A stretch of DNA of 18,231 nucleotides from Phialocephala subalpina (GCA_900073065.1 FJOG01000030.1:60772-79002); one strand, 5' to 3'. Shown: positions 7,665-16,780, counted from the first letter of the stretch. Numbers and translations are program-made. Notes: generated by a model from the letters alone, not told the origin.

Positions 7665-9630
7665 AATCCAGCATAATCAATCACAGGGCCGTGTTGTTGA
7701 CAGTGAGTTTGGGTCTGGCTCTTGCTGCTCTGGAGCCTGGATTAATTATCCCTAGTTGAGTCTTCCGAGAGCGAGGAAAATTTATATGTTCCAGGCGAGG
7801 GCCAGAAGAGCGAGAATGATGAAAATTTCAGTGCTGCAGATGATCCCATTGAGGTTGAGTCCATTGTGAATACTCTTGCTAAGGATGATTCCGCTGCAAA
7901 TGTCGACTCTACATCCGATGCGAGTGCGGAAGGACACCTAAATTTGCGTTGTGAGGACTCATGTCTGCTCTGGGACTGCTCTAAATGCGAGTATACAGGG
8001 CCTTCTATCCCTGACGCGGAAAGGCATCTTGTTACAGTTCATAGAAGTGTCTCGTTTTACGAATGCAAGACACATAAGCAAAGGCATGTTATATGCATTT
8101 TTGTGTATAGAGTATTATTGACTGTAATAGATTCGTGTCACTATCCAGTCTGAGATACCACATGCGCTCAAAAAGTTTCACACACACCGAAGAATCAGTT
8201 CAGAATGTGCAATGGGCAGACAATCAAATGAAGTATATCACTTCTATAACTTGTCTTCAATGTTCAAGTATAGTCAAGAGTGTAAGTTCTATTGTTCATA
8301 CTTTTCTTGTAAAGCTTATAATCAATAGACACACGAATATCATCTTCACTGTCGAGATACTCACTGGCTAATCCGTTGTTGCTGCGCTCTTTGCGGAGAA
8401 AGGTTAGTTGATTATTTTCGAACATAGATTACATCTTTAATCATTGCCTGATATTGCATAGTTTCGCAAACCAGACAGACGTCAAAGACCACTATAATAA
8501 GACGCACGCAAAATCTCAACAACTTGGATGCTTCTACTGTGACAAGGCATTTCGAAAGCGAAAAGGGTTGATTCGCCACCTACCAAGTCACTTGCCCACC
8601 AAAATCTTTCGTTGCGAGTCCTGCTCATCAGCGTACCTAAGAAACTCCTTCTTTCTTGGTATAGAGATTGTAGTAATACAAATATAGCTTTGAAACAGCT
8701 TTGAAACGCAGTGCGCATTGCGCAGAAAGGTTACACAGTGCTTCTAGAACATGTGCGGATTGTGATGATAAGTATTCAGATGTAAGTAAAGTACTGCGAG
8801 TAAAGTAATACAAAGCTAACAATAAAGCAGTCAGATGTGTATATTCAACACTACTTGAAGCTCCATAGCAAAATCTGGCCTTCTACGTATGTCGTAATGC
8901 TTTCGCAAACAACTTCTCCACTAATACAGATAGTTTTGATTGGAAGGATGACACACTTTTGTCTCAGCGACGACTTGAGACTAGCCAAGATGGTGACAGC
9001 AAATTGATGAGTGCGAACACACCAAGTCAGGTAGTTGCACTTGAGACTTGCCAAGATGGTGATAGCAAATTGATGAGTGGAAACACACCCATAAGTCAGG
9101 TGGTTGCTTTTGCTTTCCGGAAAGCAAAACTTGAACCCCACTCCGAACAAGGCATCTTCGAATTGATTAAAGGTGATTATCGCAATCCTTCGAAAGATAG
9201 CCTTGTCCGCAGGATCACCCAGTTCTTGAGAAAGCAGGCGAGCCCATACGAAAGAGAAGGAAACACAACCCTCTGGGCCGTTAAACAGAATATGGAGGGA
9301 GAAGTCGAGTTGGAAGCAAAATCGATCGGCCGTTCAGGTCCTCGCCCAACTATCCCCAAACTCATTGAGATGGCTATAGAAGATGGGCCGAAGACCTTGG
9401 ATGAAATGTTCCGGTGGATATCAACCAGGTATCCTCTTTACGCAGGATCACGGAAGTCAATTAGGGATGGCGTTCGGGACTCCAAGGTTGAGAGGCGGGG
9501 GAAACTTTACATTCTATCGGATGGTATAAAGAGGAAGAGGGGCCTCGCAGTTCCTACCTTGCAAACCAAGAAAATGCGGACAAACGTTATCCAAGGCATC
9601 CACCCCACCTTCCTAATGATGTATGTGTAA
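7636..9630 (+). CDS. Six-finger C2H2 zinc-finger protein with winged-helix-like segments
   Basis: This is an eight-exon model: 7636-7702, 7756-8083, 8149-8281, 8329-8402, 8462-8632, 8688-8781, 8831-8886 and 8934 onward. It gives 539 residues if it ends at 9630. Most introns are GT-AG (47-59 nt); 8084-8148 appears GC-AG. Six C2H2 fingers start at Cys97, 167, 195, 224, 252 and 280. All are CX2CX12HX3-5H, and four of them are split by an intron whose removal restores the spacing, which strongly supports the model. A degenerate finger lies near residues 126-144. Residues 322-366 are a duplicated 22-residue segment. Residues about 379-425 and 447-503 resemble winged-helix/forkhead folds (PKLIEMAIEDGPKTLDEM, then RWISTRYPLYAGSRKSIRD, then a KLYIL strand), followed by KRKRG. 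A DNA-binding nuclear role is inferred from the families. The extreme 3' end may splice onward into 9647. Confidence 0.7.
8974..9108. repeat. Imperfect tandem duplication of a 22-residue coding segment
   Basis: CTTGAGACTAGCCAAGATGG at 8974 recurs at 9040 with few changes. The units are 66 and 69 nt, differing by one inserted codon, and encode LETSQDGDSKLMSANTPSQ and LETCQDGDSKLMSGNTPISQ. The frame is preserved, so the duplication probably arose while the region was translated. It links the last zinc finger to the winged-helix-like part. Confidence 0.9.
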
Positions 9631-9646
9631 ATTAACTTTTCATCAG

Positions 9647-10352
9647 ATGAGTCAAACGGCAAGACACGTTACCTCAGATTCCTCGAACCTCTTCCGCCAC
9701 CAGAACCGAAGGGCAAAATTTCGAGAGGACGGTACCTTCTGGGCCATCTCTTGTTCAAAGCTCAACAAAATCGATGCCAAATAGCATATCGCTTCCCAAG
9801 CGGTCAGAATCACTACAAGTGCCAACCGCAACACTACATTCACAAGACTTGACGCAACCTTCAACTTCAAATTCATGTCTTCGGCCGGATGCATTCGCGG
9901 ATTTGCTTCAAGCACACGATTCTCTAGCCCATGAAGCAAATCTACCCTCTAAAGGTTGCCCACGACAGTCCATCAAACGACGCCAAGTCCCGATGTGGAT
10001 TGTGACTCGTGCGCCTCGTTTTCTCCAAGACCGTTGGAGTGATGGCTCTATCGAAGGAAAATCGCTTGCAACTTTCATTGAACAGCTCTTGATAGCTACA
10101 AAAAGATCTGGAATTAACGATATTATACTGGAACTCAGAACACCTAAAGGTGATACCAGATACACAGTCAGGGAATACGCAGAGGACCAGTGGATCGAGG
10201 CGAAAGAAACATTTGCGGAGGAACTTAAACTGGCTAAGCGAAACATCAAATCCGACGGTTTTAATCCGGCAGTGAAGATCCTCGTCGAGCCAATATATGG
10301 AGACAGTCCGCCTGAAGCTGAGTTTGACGATAGTGAAGAGTTCACGTTTTAG
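9647..10352 (+). CDS. Probable C-terminal part of the zinc-finger/winged-helix gene, across a frame break
   Basis: Two overlapping frames are seen. 9647-9784 (45 codons) contains LFRHQNRRAKFREDGTFWAI, which parallels the wing part of the preceding winged-helix-like segment (FLRKQASPYEREGNTTLWAV). 9774-10352 (192 codons) has a conserved-looking block of about 115 residues beginning MWIVTRAPRFLQDRWSDGS, of mixed alpha/beta character, ending in an acidic tail (EFDDSEEFTF). Removing one A from the A4 run at about 9767-9770 joins the two frames. A 61-nt intron at 9586-9646 (weak GTTATC donor, TTTTCATCAG acceptor, phase 0) would connect them to the gene at 7636. Alternatively 9774 starts an independent gene. 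The C-terminal block is not recognised as any family. Confidence 0.5.
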
Positions 10353-10978
10353 TTAGGCGGGATGGAGATCTCATACAAGTCACTCGGGATGGAAGACAAT
10401 CAGATAAAACAGTAGTGAATTCTTTCTGGAGGACACATGAGAACGTGCGAAGTATTTCTTGGGTTTTAGTAGGGGTAATGAACATGAGTTGAAGCATGAT
10501 CCTGTTTCCCGTCATACTGTCTACCTTGAGCAATGAAAAAGTGTTCCATCGTCTCTTACTGCCCGTGAAGCTTCTCCAATGCATCGGTTCCAGCAACTTT
10601 CTCTCTATCTCGGCCCTCCAATCATTCCTCCCCTTAACTAAATCTCCAGTCGTTCGTTCTGCAGGGGCTCAGGTCAGAGTTGGTCGGTAACAGACTGACT
10701 TGCTCTGCGCCGAGAATTCGTCAGTAGAGGTAGCTGACACTGGGTGAGCACGCATACATGTGGGAAAGGCTACATCAAGGGAAGGGTCCCCACAGGCCAA
10801 GTCAAACGTTGTGTAAAACCATGAATGATTGGCTGTATACTTTGCTGTACCTTGATTCGGTCTTGTCATACTCCCTGAGTAGCTGGGATGTGAGCAGCAA
10901 CACAGTCTGTTCATTGGGAGCCACCCGTATCTTGTGAGCGAAGTTCTAGTATTCTGATTCGCTTGGTAACGTGGTACT
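10353..10978. other. Region without a supported gene
   Basis: This is the 3' flank of the gene ending at 10352 followed by non-coding-looking sequence. A minus-strand frame at 10669-11139 is open for 156 codons but is Ser/Thr/Gln/Asn-rich throughout and overlaps the better plus-strand frames after 10979, so I treat it as a shadow. Confidence 0.4.
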
Positions 10979-11174
10979 ATGGCTTCTCTTGATGTGTTTT
11001 TTGACGAAAGATTTGCTGCCGAGGAGGATGCCGTTACCGAAAGCAGCGTCTTGAAAGCCCTAGCCTGTCGTAGAAATGTATTGTTTTGATCGTGTTGACC
11101 TCGTGTCGGAGTTTGAGGTCTTTGACCCGATTGACCCAAATCCTCATCGGCAGTTGTGGACTTTTTCGCAATAG
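10979..11174 (+). pseudogene. Two abutting coding-like short frames, possibly one broken gene
   Basis: Frame one starts at ATG 10979 (MASLDVFFDERFAAEEDAVT...) and stops at TGA 11087-11089. A second frame starts at ATG 11076 and reads to TAG 11172-11174 with an acidic, protein-like stretch (VDLVSEFEVFDPIDPN). They overlap by 14 bases and differ by one position. Removing one A from the AAA at 11074-11076 fuses them into about 65 codons. Composition is natural for a protein, but no family is recognised and the length is too short to be sure. It could be an exon remnant. Confidence 0.3.
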
Positions 11175-11411
11175 ACTTTCTTCAGAAGAATGTGTTCTAG
11201 TAGAGTCCTAGTGTAGCAATTATCACGCCCTGGATTTGCCATCACTACAATTTTGAGTATAAAGTTGAGAGAGCTACTGTGTGCTGCATCCCAAGTAGCC
11301 AGTGCGAGCTTATGAAGACTTACTACTGCGTGTGGCCGATCCCGAACCCGTTCCTCCCCTTCCACCTATAATCTGAGAGAAGTCATAGAAGTCGTCTGGG
11401 GATAGAATACT

Positions 11412-11561
11412 ATGTGGACGTATGAGGTTGAGACTGAGAAGGGGAAGGAGGAGTATGAGTTTCATTTGGAGTACAAGAAGGACTTGAAGAGAATGCAGGA
11501 GTTGAGATTGCTTGAGGAGATTAAGAGGCGGCAAGAGGTGCGGAAGAGGAAGGAGGAGTAA
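11412..11561 (+). CDS. 49-codon Lys/Glu-rich helical ORF, possibly the last exon of a lost gene
   Basis: From ATG 11412 the frame encodes a highly charged, helix-forming peptide (YEFHLEYKKDLKRMQELRLL, then EEIKRRQEVRKRKEE) with heptad-like leucines, ending at TAA 11559-11561. An in-frame TAG lies just upstream of the ATG. The stop sits inside the first unit of a 16-bp minisatellite made from the last codons. It may be a genuine small coiled-coil peptide or the terminal exon of a degraded gene. The opposite strand is also open but Leu/Ser-rich, as expected for an antisense shadow. Confidence 0.35.
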   Translation: MWTYEVETEKGKEEYEFHLEYKKDLKRMQELRLLEEIKRRQEVRKRKEE

Positions 11562-11625
11562 GAGGAAGGAGGAGTAAGAGGAAGGAGGAGTAAGAGGAAG
11601 GAGGAGTAAGAGGAAGGAGGAGTAA
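11546..11625. repeat. 16-bp purine minisatellite, five perfect units
   Basis: The unit GAGGAAGGAGGAGTAA occurs five times in tandem with no mismatch, entirely purine except for one T per unit. The first unit overlaps the last codons and stop of the 49-codon ORF ending at 11561. The unit length is not a multiple of three, so the array lies outside any coding frame. Confidence 0.95.
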
Positions 11626-12187
11626 GAGGAGGGTCTTATGTGTCAAGATGAGGAGAGTAAGATCGGAGATGAGAGTGACTCGAGTTAATGGCCGGTGTCT
11701 CGAGTCTGCCTGAACAATCTTCACATACCTCGATTACGCTAGGACTTTTATCAGCTTAAGGTTTGGATGGTGATGGACGCGGGCGATCCATGCCAAAGAT
11801 TTGTACAAAGAAATACACATGGCAAGCCATTAATGAATAAACATGAAAACAGACCGAACACAGAATGAAACCTTGAATTGAAGTGAATACGAAAGGAAGT
11901 CCAAGTGACTAGTATATGATAAATAACATTCATCTGGGCGTGAACCCGGTGATCTCTCTCTTCTCCTAAGTAATGTTATTTTTGATTGATGCTGATGCTA
12001 GAAGATCGCGATCCCTGTTGTGTGTATTGGTGCTACAAATGCAGAAAGAACCAAAACAGATTGCGAATAACTTCGCTGGATGAGTGTTGGAACTGGAGTA
12101 GGGTATACGCTAAAAAGATTGCCGCCTGCGCTGAAATGACCGAGTTATAGAACATCGCACTAGAATGACCTCGCAGAGAAAGAATCA
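11626..12187. other. Intergenic region downstream of the DUF2841 gene
   Basis: No gene was recognised. The section holds the 3' flank of the minus-strand gene that ends at 12188. A minus-strand frame of 60 codons at 11751-11933 has no support. Confidence 0.5.
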
Positions 12188-13849
12188 TTATTGTTGGCTA
12201 TAGTGAAGATGTTGTTCCTGATCATCCTTTAGCTCATTGTCGTATTGCTGAAATCCGCCGTTGTCATACAGGAAATTATCGAACCCGGGAATATACTGAT
12301 AGGGATAAGATATACTCCCAGTCCAAAGTGTGCTGCCCAATGCTAGACCTGTGTCATATCTCTCTGAAGGAAGGCCATCGTAGTTGTAATCGCGAGGACG
12401 GTAGTACGCAAAGGGATCATTGTACTGCGATTGCTCCTCCGTCGACGGATGCGTATTTTGGCGCACGGGTAAGTTCGACCGCATTTTCATATCGTTTTCG
12501 AGAAGATGCGGGCTGTGTCTAATAGCTGGAGAGATGATACTATTAGGAGTGGATCTGCTGGCAGAAATAGCGGAGCTTGGTATTTCCTTTTCGTCGTCAT
12601 CGAGTTTAATTTGATCCTCCCCATCGAATTCCTCAGTGCTAGCTTTTTCACTATACATGACTGACACGGTCGTAGTGCCATCCACATAGAATAAGTCCAG
12701 CTCTTCAAATACTTCAATTGGGAATCTTACCAATCTCGCCGTTCAAGTATCGTTCCTCGGCTCGAGCGATACGGAAGATCTCCTTCAAAATCGGTTTCTT
12801 CAGCGCGTTTTCGGGGTGCTCCTTGTCGCTGAACCAATTTGATATTGCTTCCATAGTCACTTCTTCCAGTTTCTTGACGTTAAGATCCAACTTTTGAATA
12901 GTCGGGTATTGTTGATAAGAAGGCTTGACAACCATCCTTAAAATGTGGATTAGAAGGCGAATGCGTTCTAGGTCCATCGATCAGTGGGAATATTATCAAC
13001 CATGAAATAAGACTTACCAGACTTTAGCAGATGATCCGGCTGTTTGTGTCGGACAATGTTATCGCCAGTCGTGTTAGGCCACCATGGCGGTGCTTTGCCT
13101 CTGGTGTATGGATAGGAAGTCTGCTTTTTGGGCTCAACTAGTTTGACGAATGCTTTGCCCATGATTCTACAAGATAACTGGTGCATGTCATTGAAACGAG
13201 TCCGATAGAACTCTTCAACTTCCGCCGCGTCTCCGATCATCAACCGCCGAGTCTTATTGACCGGGACGGGGACTGGTATATCGTCATTGGAGTTCTCGCG
13301 GTTTCTGTAGGAAGTAAATCTCCTCTTCTTGGCGTTAGGCAATTCATCGTCGGAATCTTCGAAATTTTGTCGGAAGCGATAAGCATACTCAGAAAAAGAC
13401 CCTCCACTACTTGAATGCTTCTCGTCATACCCGCCGCTCTCCTCGATGTCGAATTGAGAGTAAATGCCTTCTTGGCTGAAAGCTGAGCAAAGGACACCGT
13501 GTGTTAGTATATATTTGACTTGACGTTGTTATAGACTTACCGGGGGGTCTCTTTAATGGTCCCGACGAGTAGACCTTATCTTCGCCATTCTCTAGGCGTG
13601 CGACATTAACACCCGCATATTCCTTGAGGGCAGCATCTATGGTCTTTGAAGTCAGCTTAAAGTATGTGATCGGATGTATAGAGAGCAGACCTGAATTCTA
13701 GAATGGACTGGTGTTAGAGTTGGTGAAGCAGAAACGAAGCGGCCGTCCTGAGGAGTGTCGAGAAAGGACCTATCATTATTCCGAGACCAAGTATTCTCCC
13801 TCTGGTAGGTAAAATCCCCTTGTTGCAAGGGAGTAGGTCGCTGTACCAT
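12188..13849 (-). CDS. DUF2841 / YDR124W-like helical-bundle protein
   Basis: This is a five-exon minus-strand model: 13849-13691, 13643-13541, 13482-13018, 12967-12731 and 12660-12188, giving 478 residues. All four introns (47-70 nt) keep frame. Clear branch sites are ACTAAC in intron 2, ACTGAT in intron 3 and GCTGAC in intron 1; the first donor (GTCTGC) is weak. Residues about 169-321 match what I recall of the fungal DUF2841 family, later described as the AFUB_07903/YDR124W helical bundle: EVEEFYRTRFNDMHQLSCRI, then VKLVEPKKQTSYPY, WWPN, HKQPDHLLKSERIRLLIHIL, KLEEVT and ILKEIFRIARAEERYLNGEI. The N-terminus carries DAALKEYAGVNV (56-67); the C-terminus is disordered and Tyr/Asn/Gln-rich. Molecular function is not established. 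An Aspergillus fumigatus relative lies in the subtelomeric hrmA-associated cluster (from memory). Confidence 0.88.
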
Positions 13850-14274
13850 GTCGAGGATAGAAAGTGATATCTGGAGGGAATGGCTGTGTATAAGTCAAGT
13901 CAAGTTGTCGTATTGAGATCATACAGGGAGGAGGGGATGAAATGTAGATATCGTACCAACACCCGCCGTATGGGGCTGATGTGCATGCTGTCCACCTGCT
14001 CTGAGAATGGAAGCCAAGTCTATATAACTGACAAGGAGAAGACCTGTCGACTGTTTACACTAAAGGCAATTGTCTGATCTTGTGGCCCTCTGCCTGGGCT
14101 GGTCTGCACTACATGGAAGCCACTGAGTCAACAATCGAGCATTGAATCTGAAACCAAAAACGCTTTCTTCTGGTAACTAGTGGTTCAGGGCCGGACTCTG
14201 AATTTCACCCCCGTTCTCGGCATGTGACACTGAGACATTTCAAGTTCGTACTTGCGCCAAAGACTAGGGTGCGA
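13850..14274. other. Upstream region of the DUF2841 gene
   Basis: TATATAA-like sequence at 14020-14028 (TTATATAG on the minus strand) lies about 170 bases upstream of the ATG at 13849 and could be its TATA box. Only a 65-codon plus-strand frame (13880-14077) is present, without support. No other structure was seen. Confidence 0.4.
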
Positions 14275-14892
14275 TCAGGCGCCAACCTCCTGCCACTCTC
14301 CAGAGGAAGCCTTCTGAAACAACATTCCTATATTCATGATGACGGCTATAAAGCGTTCAACCAGGTCTTCTACCGTACAAGTTGAAATGGTACGTGTCAC
14401 AGGGAAGGAAAGAAAGTTGGCGGGAATTTCTTGTGATTGTTCGGCTGACGCTCTTAGAATGAGCAAAACACATTCTTATCATATTTCGGCGAGGCCTAAA
14501 GAAACTGAGCGGGAAAGACTCGAGAGAGCCTTTGGTGATACTCCTAGGGAACCAACGATGAGGGTGGAACCAGCGATCCATTCGATCCAGTTCGCCACAT
14601 CTGAACCATATAATTATGGATACTGAATAGGGAAGGCGGCGACTTCTTCTTCTCTATTCCGAATCTTGACCCCGTTCTCCACTGCGTCCAGAGCTAGTCT
14701 TTCATCTCGAGACACGATACTCCTTTCACCGCGATGAGGTTCTTCGAAACCACTAACCCATTCAGATAGTTTGCTAATCGTGTCAGTAGTTAGTATGTTT
14801 GCTCTCAATGGGGAATCTCACTCATCGTAATATTGCAACCAGCGTTCAACCCTCAGTCTCCATCTGCGACACTTTGACTTCGGCTTAGCCAT
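14275..14892 (-). pseudogene. Decayed two-exon gene with three in-frame stops (unknown family)
   Basis: Exon 1 runs from ATG 14892 to 14822 (MAKPKSKCRRWRLRVERWLQ...). The intron 14821-14774 has a GTGAGA donor, an ACTAAC branch and a TTAG acceptor (48 nt). From 14773 one frame continues to TGA 14275-14277 with protein-like composition throughout, but it is interrupted by TAA at 14614-14616 and by TGA TAA at 14481-14476. Between the stops lies a probable membrane or amphipathic segment (WIEWIAGSTLIVGSLGVS); after them comes a Leu/Ile/Val-rich helical stretch (CTVEDLVERFIAVIMNIGML). Each stop is one C-to-T change from a Gln or Arg codon, as repeat-induced point mutation would give. If translated, the product ends at 14614 after 88 residues. 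Family not recognised. Confidence 0.6.
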
Positions 14893-14934
14893 CGAATGCT
14901 TTTGTATGTGTCAGAGCTACGTCCCTCGTTCCCA

Positions 14935-14946
14935 GGTTTATATACC
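14935..14946 (-). promoter_or_regulatory. TATA box of the decayed gene at 14892
   Basis: GGTATATAAACC on the minus strand lies about 45 bases upstream of the ATG at 14892, the normal distance for a fungal core promoter. The intact promoter beside a broken frame suggests recent inactivation or stops introduced by mutation. Confidence 0.55.
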
Positions 14947-15264
14947 TATGAGATCTTCAGCGCCGGGACACTGATAATAGCCCGGTCCGGATGATACCCA
15001 ACCCCAGCCACGCAGCCATGCGAATCCATTGTGCCGCACGTAAACAAGCTGAACGTGGAGTGGCGGGGGCCGACCTACAGTAAAAGCAGTGGTTGGTACA
15101 CATTTCTGCTACTCAATCATCCACCTTTATCTCGATGGCTCCGAGCATCCGTGCAGAGCGTCAACGCGACATCGCCTCGGCACCCCAACCATCAGCAGCC
15201 GCCGCACCTCCGCCATCTCCGGTGATGTTCTCTCCGGTGCTCTCATCCGTATTTGGATCACAAA

Positions 15265-15861
15265 CAGTCCACCAGCATCCGCTTCCCCAAGCAAGAAATC
15301 AAGTCACACAGGCGCCATAGCCGGAGGTGTCGTCGGCGGCATCGCAGGACTAGCCCTCCTCGGCGCTGGCAGCATATACATCGACTCTGGAGATACAGTT
15401 TGCAAATCTTCTCAGAACTTTCGGCACGTACTAAATTGTCGTAGTACACTCCTCAAGAAAATACTACCTTCTCCGACACTGGGAGCGCATACGATAAAGG
15501 AATGAGTGAGCGCAACATATCTGTCTGCTATCTTCCTCTACTGACCCCACCTCTCCTCAGATGTGAATCTCCTCGTCCTCGACCTCTCAAAGAACTTCAC
15601 AGCGAACGATACATTCCCTTATCGAACGATCCACAAGCCACCGGGTGTCCCTCCAGCCCTCGAAGACTCAGCTCTTTGGTACTCTGCCGAAACGGGGAAG
15701 ATATATCAACTGGGTGGATAGTTCTCTCGGAATGGCAACCCGAGTACTGCTGGCTATTTACCGGAGTTAGCAATTCCTCGAGCTGCAATATGGGAGTTTT
15801 TTTTAAGTACCGCGAACGTGACCGATGAAATCCGCTTCGATCTGACGGACAGAAGGACGAG
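15265..15861 (+). pseudogene. Rearranged relic of a kelch-type membrane protein
   Basis: Three pieces are visible. At 15265-15370 a Ser/Pro/Lys linker (ASPSKKSSHT) leads into a Gly/Ala/Leu transmembrane helix (GAIAGGVVGGIAGLALLGA), the form found near the C-terminus of fungal kelch-repeat surface proteins. It runs straight into SIYIDSGD (15371-15394), which resembles the first kelch strand (LYIDGG). A second piece at 15445-15505 and a third at 15561-15861 are joined by an intron 15506-15560 (GTGAGC donor, ACTGAC branch, CTCAG acceptor) and read on with kelch-like features: NLLVLDLSKNFTANDTFPY, ALWYSAETGKIYQLGG and AIWEF. The frame is broken between 15395 and 15445 and by TAG at 15719-15721 within the GGxFS motif. 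The order, membrane helix before kelch blades, is reversed from intact family members. Confidence 0.6.
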
Positions 15862-16113
15862 GTGAGTTGTAGGATTGATCTCGAAAGCGACGTGAACTGC
15901 AGATATGGGGTGTTCGCGGGTGCTTTCGCGGAGAATCAGATCGGCATCTCGTCCGAGTCTGGTGATGACATGGCCTCGAGGCCTGGATGGGACATGATAG
16001 CCAACCTCAAGGCCAGGGCCGTATTTAGAGCTCGAGACGCGGTGTTTGTTATCGGGGTGAAGGAGGGCATCATGGGTGACCCTGAGGACGACAAGAAGAG
16101 GAGAAGGTTGTAG
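15862..16113 (+). CDS. Possible continuation exon of the kelch relic or unrelated ORF
   Basis: After a good donor (GTGAGT at 15862) a 41-nt intron ending CTGCAG at 15902 would keep frame and append about 70 codons (YGVFAGAFAENQIGISSESG ... DPEDDKKRRRL) ending at TAG 16113. The sequence is protein-like but does not resemble kelch blades. The opposite strand is also open across this stretch (15754-16269), so the assignment is weak. Confidence 0.25.
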   Translation: MSCRIDLESDVNCRYGVFAGAFAENQIGISSESGDDMASRPGWDMIANLKARAVFRARDAVFVIGVKEGIMGDPEDDKKRRRL

Positions 16114-16265
16114 TAGGAATGAAGAACAGGAGCGAATGTCTTTTGGTAGAACAGAGTGAAGCATACATTGGAGTGCCAAGGTCCTGCCTTGGGCGAAGAA
16201 ACTCAGTAAGAGAATGAAACGAAGCACCCTAGCCTCATCTCCAGTTACCTTCTCGATCCTTGCTC

Positions 16266-16725
16266 TCAATTCCCCTCCAGCGCGGCGAGCCTCTTTTTCA
16301 TGTCCTCAGCCATTGCCTGCAATTCCGCATTCATCTTTAGTAGCTTACAATTGAGCGTTAGCGACGCAGCGTATCTCTGCTTCAGCTCGGTGTTCTCTCG
16401 GTGCATCTCAGCAAGTCCTTGCAATATCTCCGGTATCTCACTCTCCAGTTTCGCGGACCTGTCTTCCAAAAGGGTTGAGTCCTGCAACATCTGCAAGCTG
16501 AGCTCATGCATTTTCCGGAGCATCGCGAGCTGGATAGACCTGAGGGGCCATGAGTACAGCGTAGCAGATGTTGAGTTGATACACTTACATTGGAGCCGCA
16601 CTTGGAAAAGGAGACGATGGCAGCATGAACTCCGGCGAAGGGGTATTGAGGGTCTGTCGGTTTTGATCTTCTGAATCGTCGTTGGGACCCGCGAATTGAG
16701 CATCAGGCAGTGATAGTGATGACAT
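16266..16725 (-). CDS. Small coiled-coil protein, 136 residues (hypothetical)
   Basis: This minus-strand model has exon 1 at 16725-16589, an intron at 16588-16540 (GTAAGT donor, CCCTCAG acceptor, 49 nt) and exon 2 at 16539-16266. Residues 1-45 are a Ser/Pro/Asp-rich disordered leader (MSSLSLPDAQFAGPNDDSED). Residues 46-134 form an almost uninterrupted heptad pattern (LRKMHELSLQMLQD, then HRENTELKQRYAA, then LKMNAELQAMAEDMKKRLAA), i.e. a long coiled coil, ending at TAA. A TATA box at 16781-16790 and a leader of about 55 bases support the start. No specific family is recognised. A structural, scaffold or dimerisation role is inference. Confidence 0.7.
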
Positions 16726-16780
16726 CTTGAGATGGGTGTGGACTTGGTGAGTACGTATTCGACGCCTTCTCCTGGGAGCT

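Noticed and set aside
8887..8930. Intron in the zinc-finger gene ending at ACTAATACAG
   Set aside because: That acceptor leaves an immediate stop and sits too close to the branch site; the next AG at 8932-8933 keeps frame.
10669..11139. 156-codon minus-strand ORF
   Set aside because: Ser/Thr/Gln/Asn-rich throughout, no motif, and the overlapping plus strand looks more coding-like.
11310..11724. Leu/Ser/Pro-rich minus-strand ORFs
   Set aside because: Antisense readings of the purine minisatellite and of the Lys/Glu-rich ORF.
11936..11970. Possible tRNA-like GTGAACCCGGTGATC stretch
   Set aside because: No cloverleaf arms can be paired around it.
15754..16269. 171-codon minus-strand ORF
   Set aside because: Opposite to the kelch relic and its downstream frame; no motif and composition typical of antisense.
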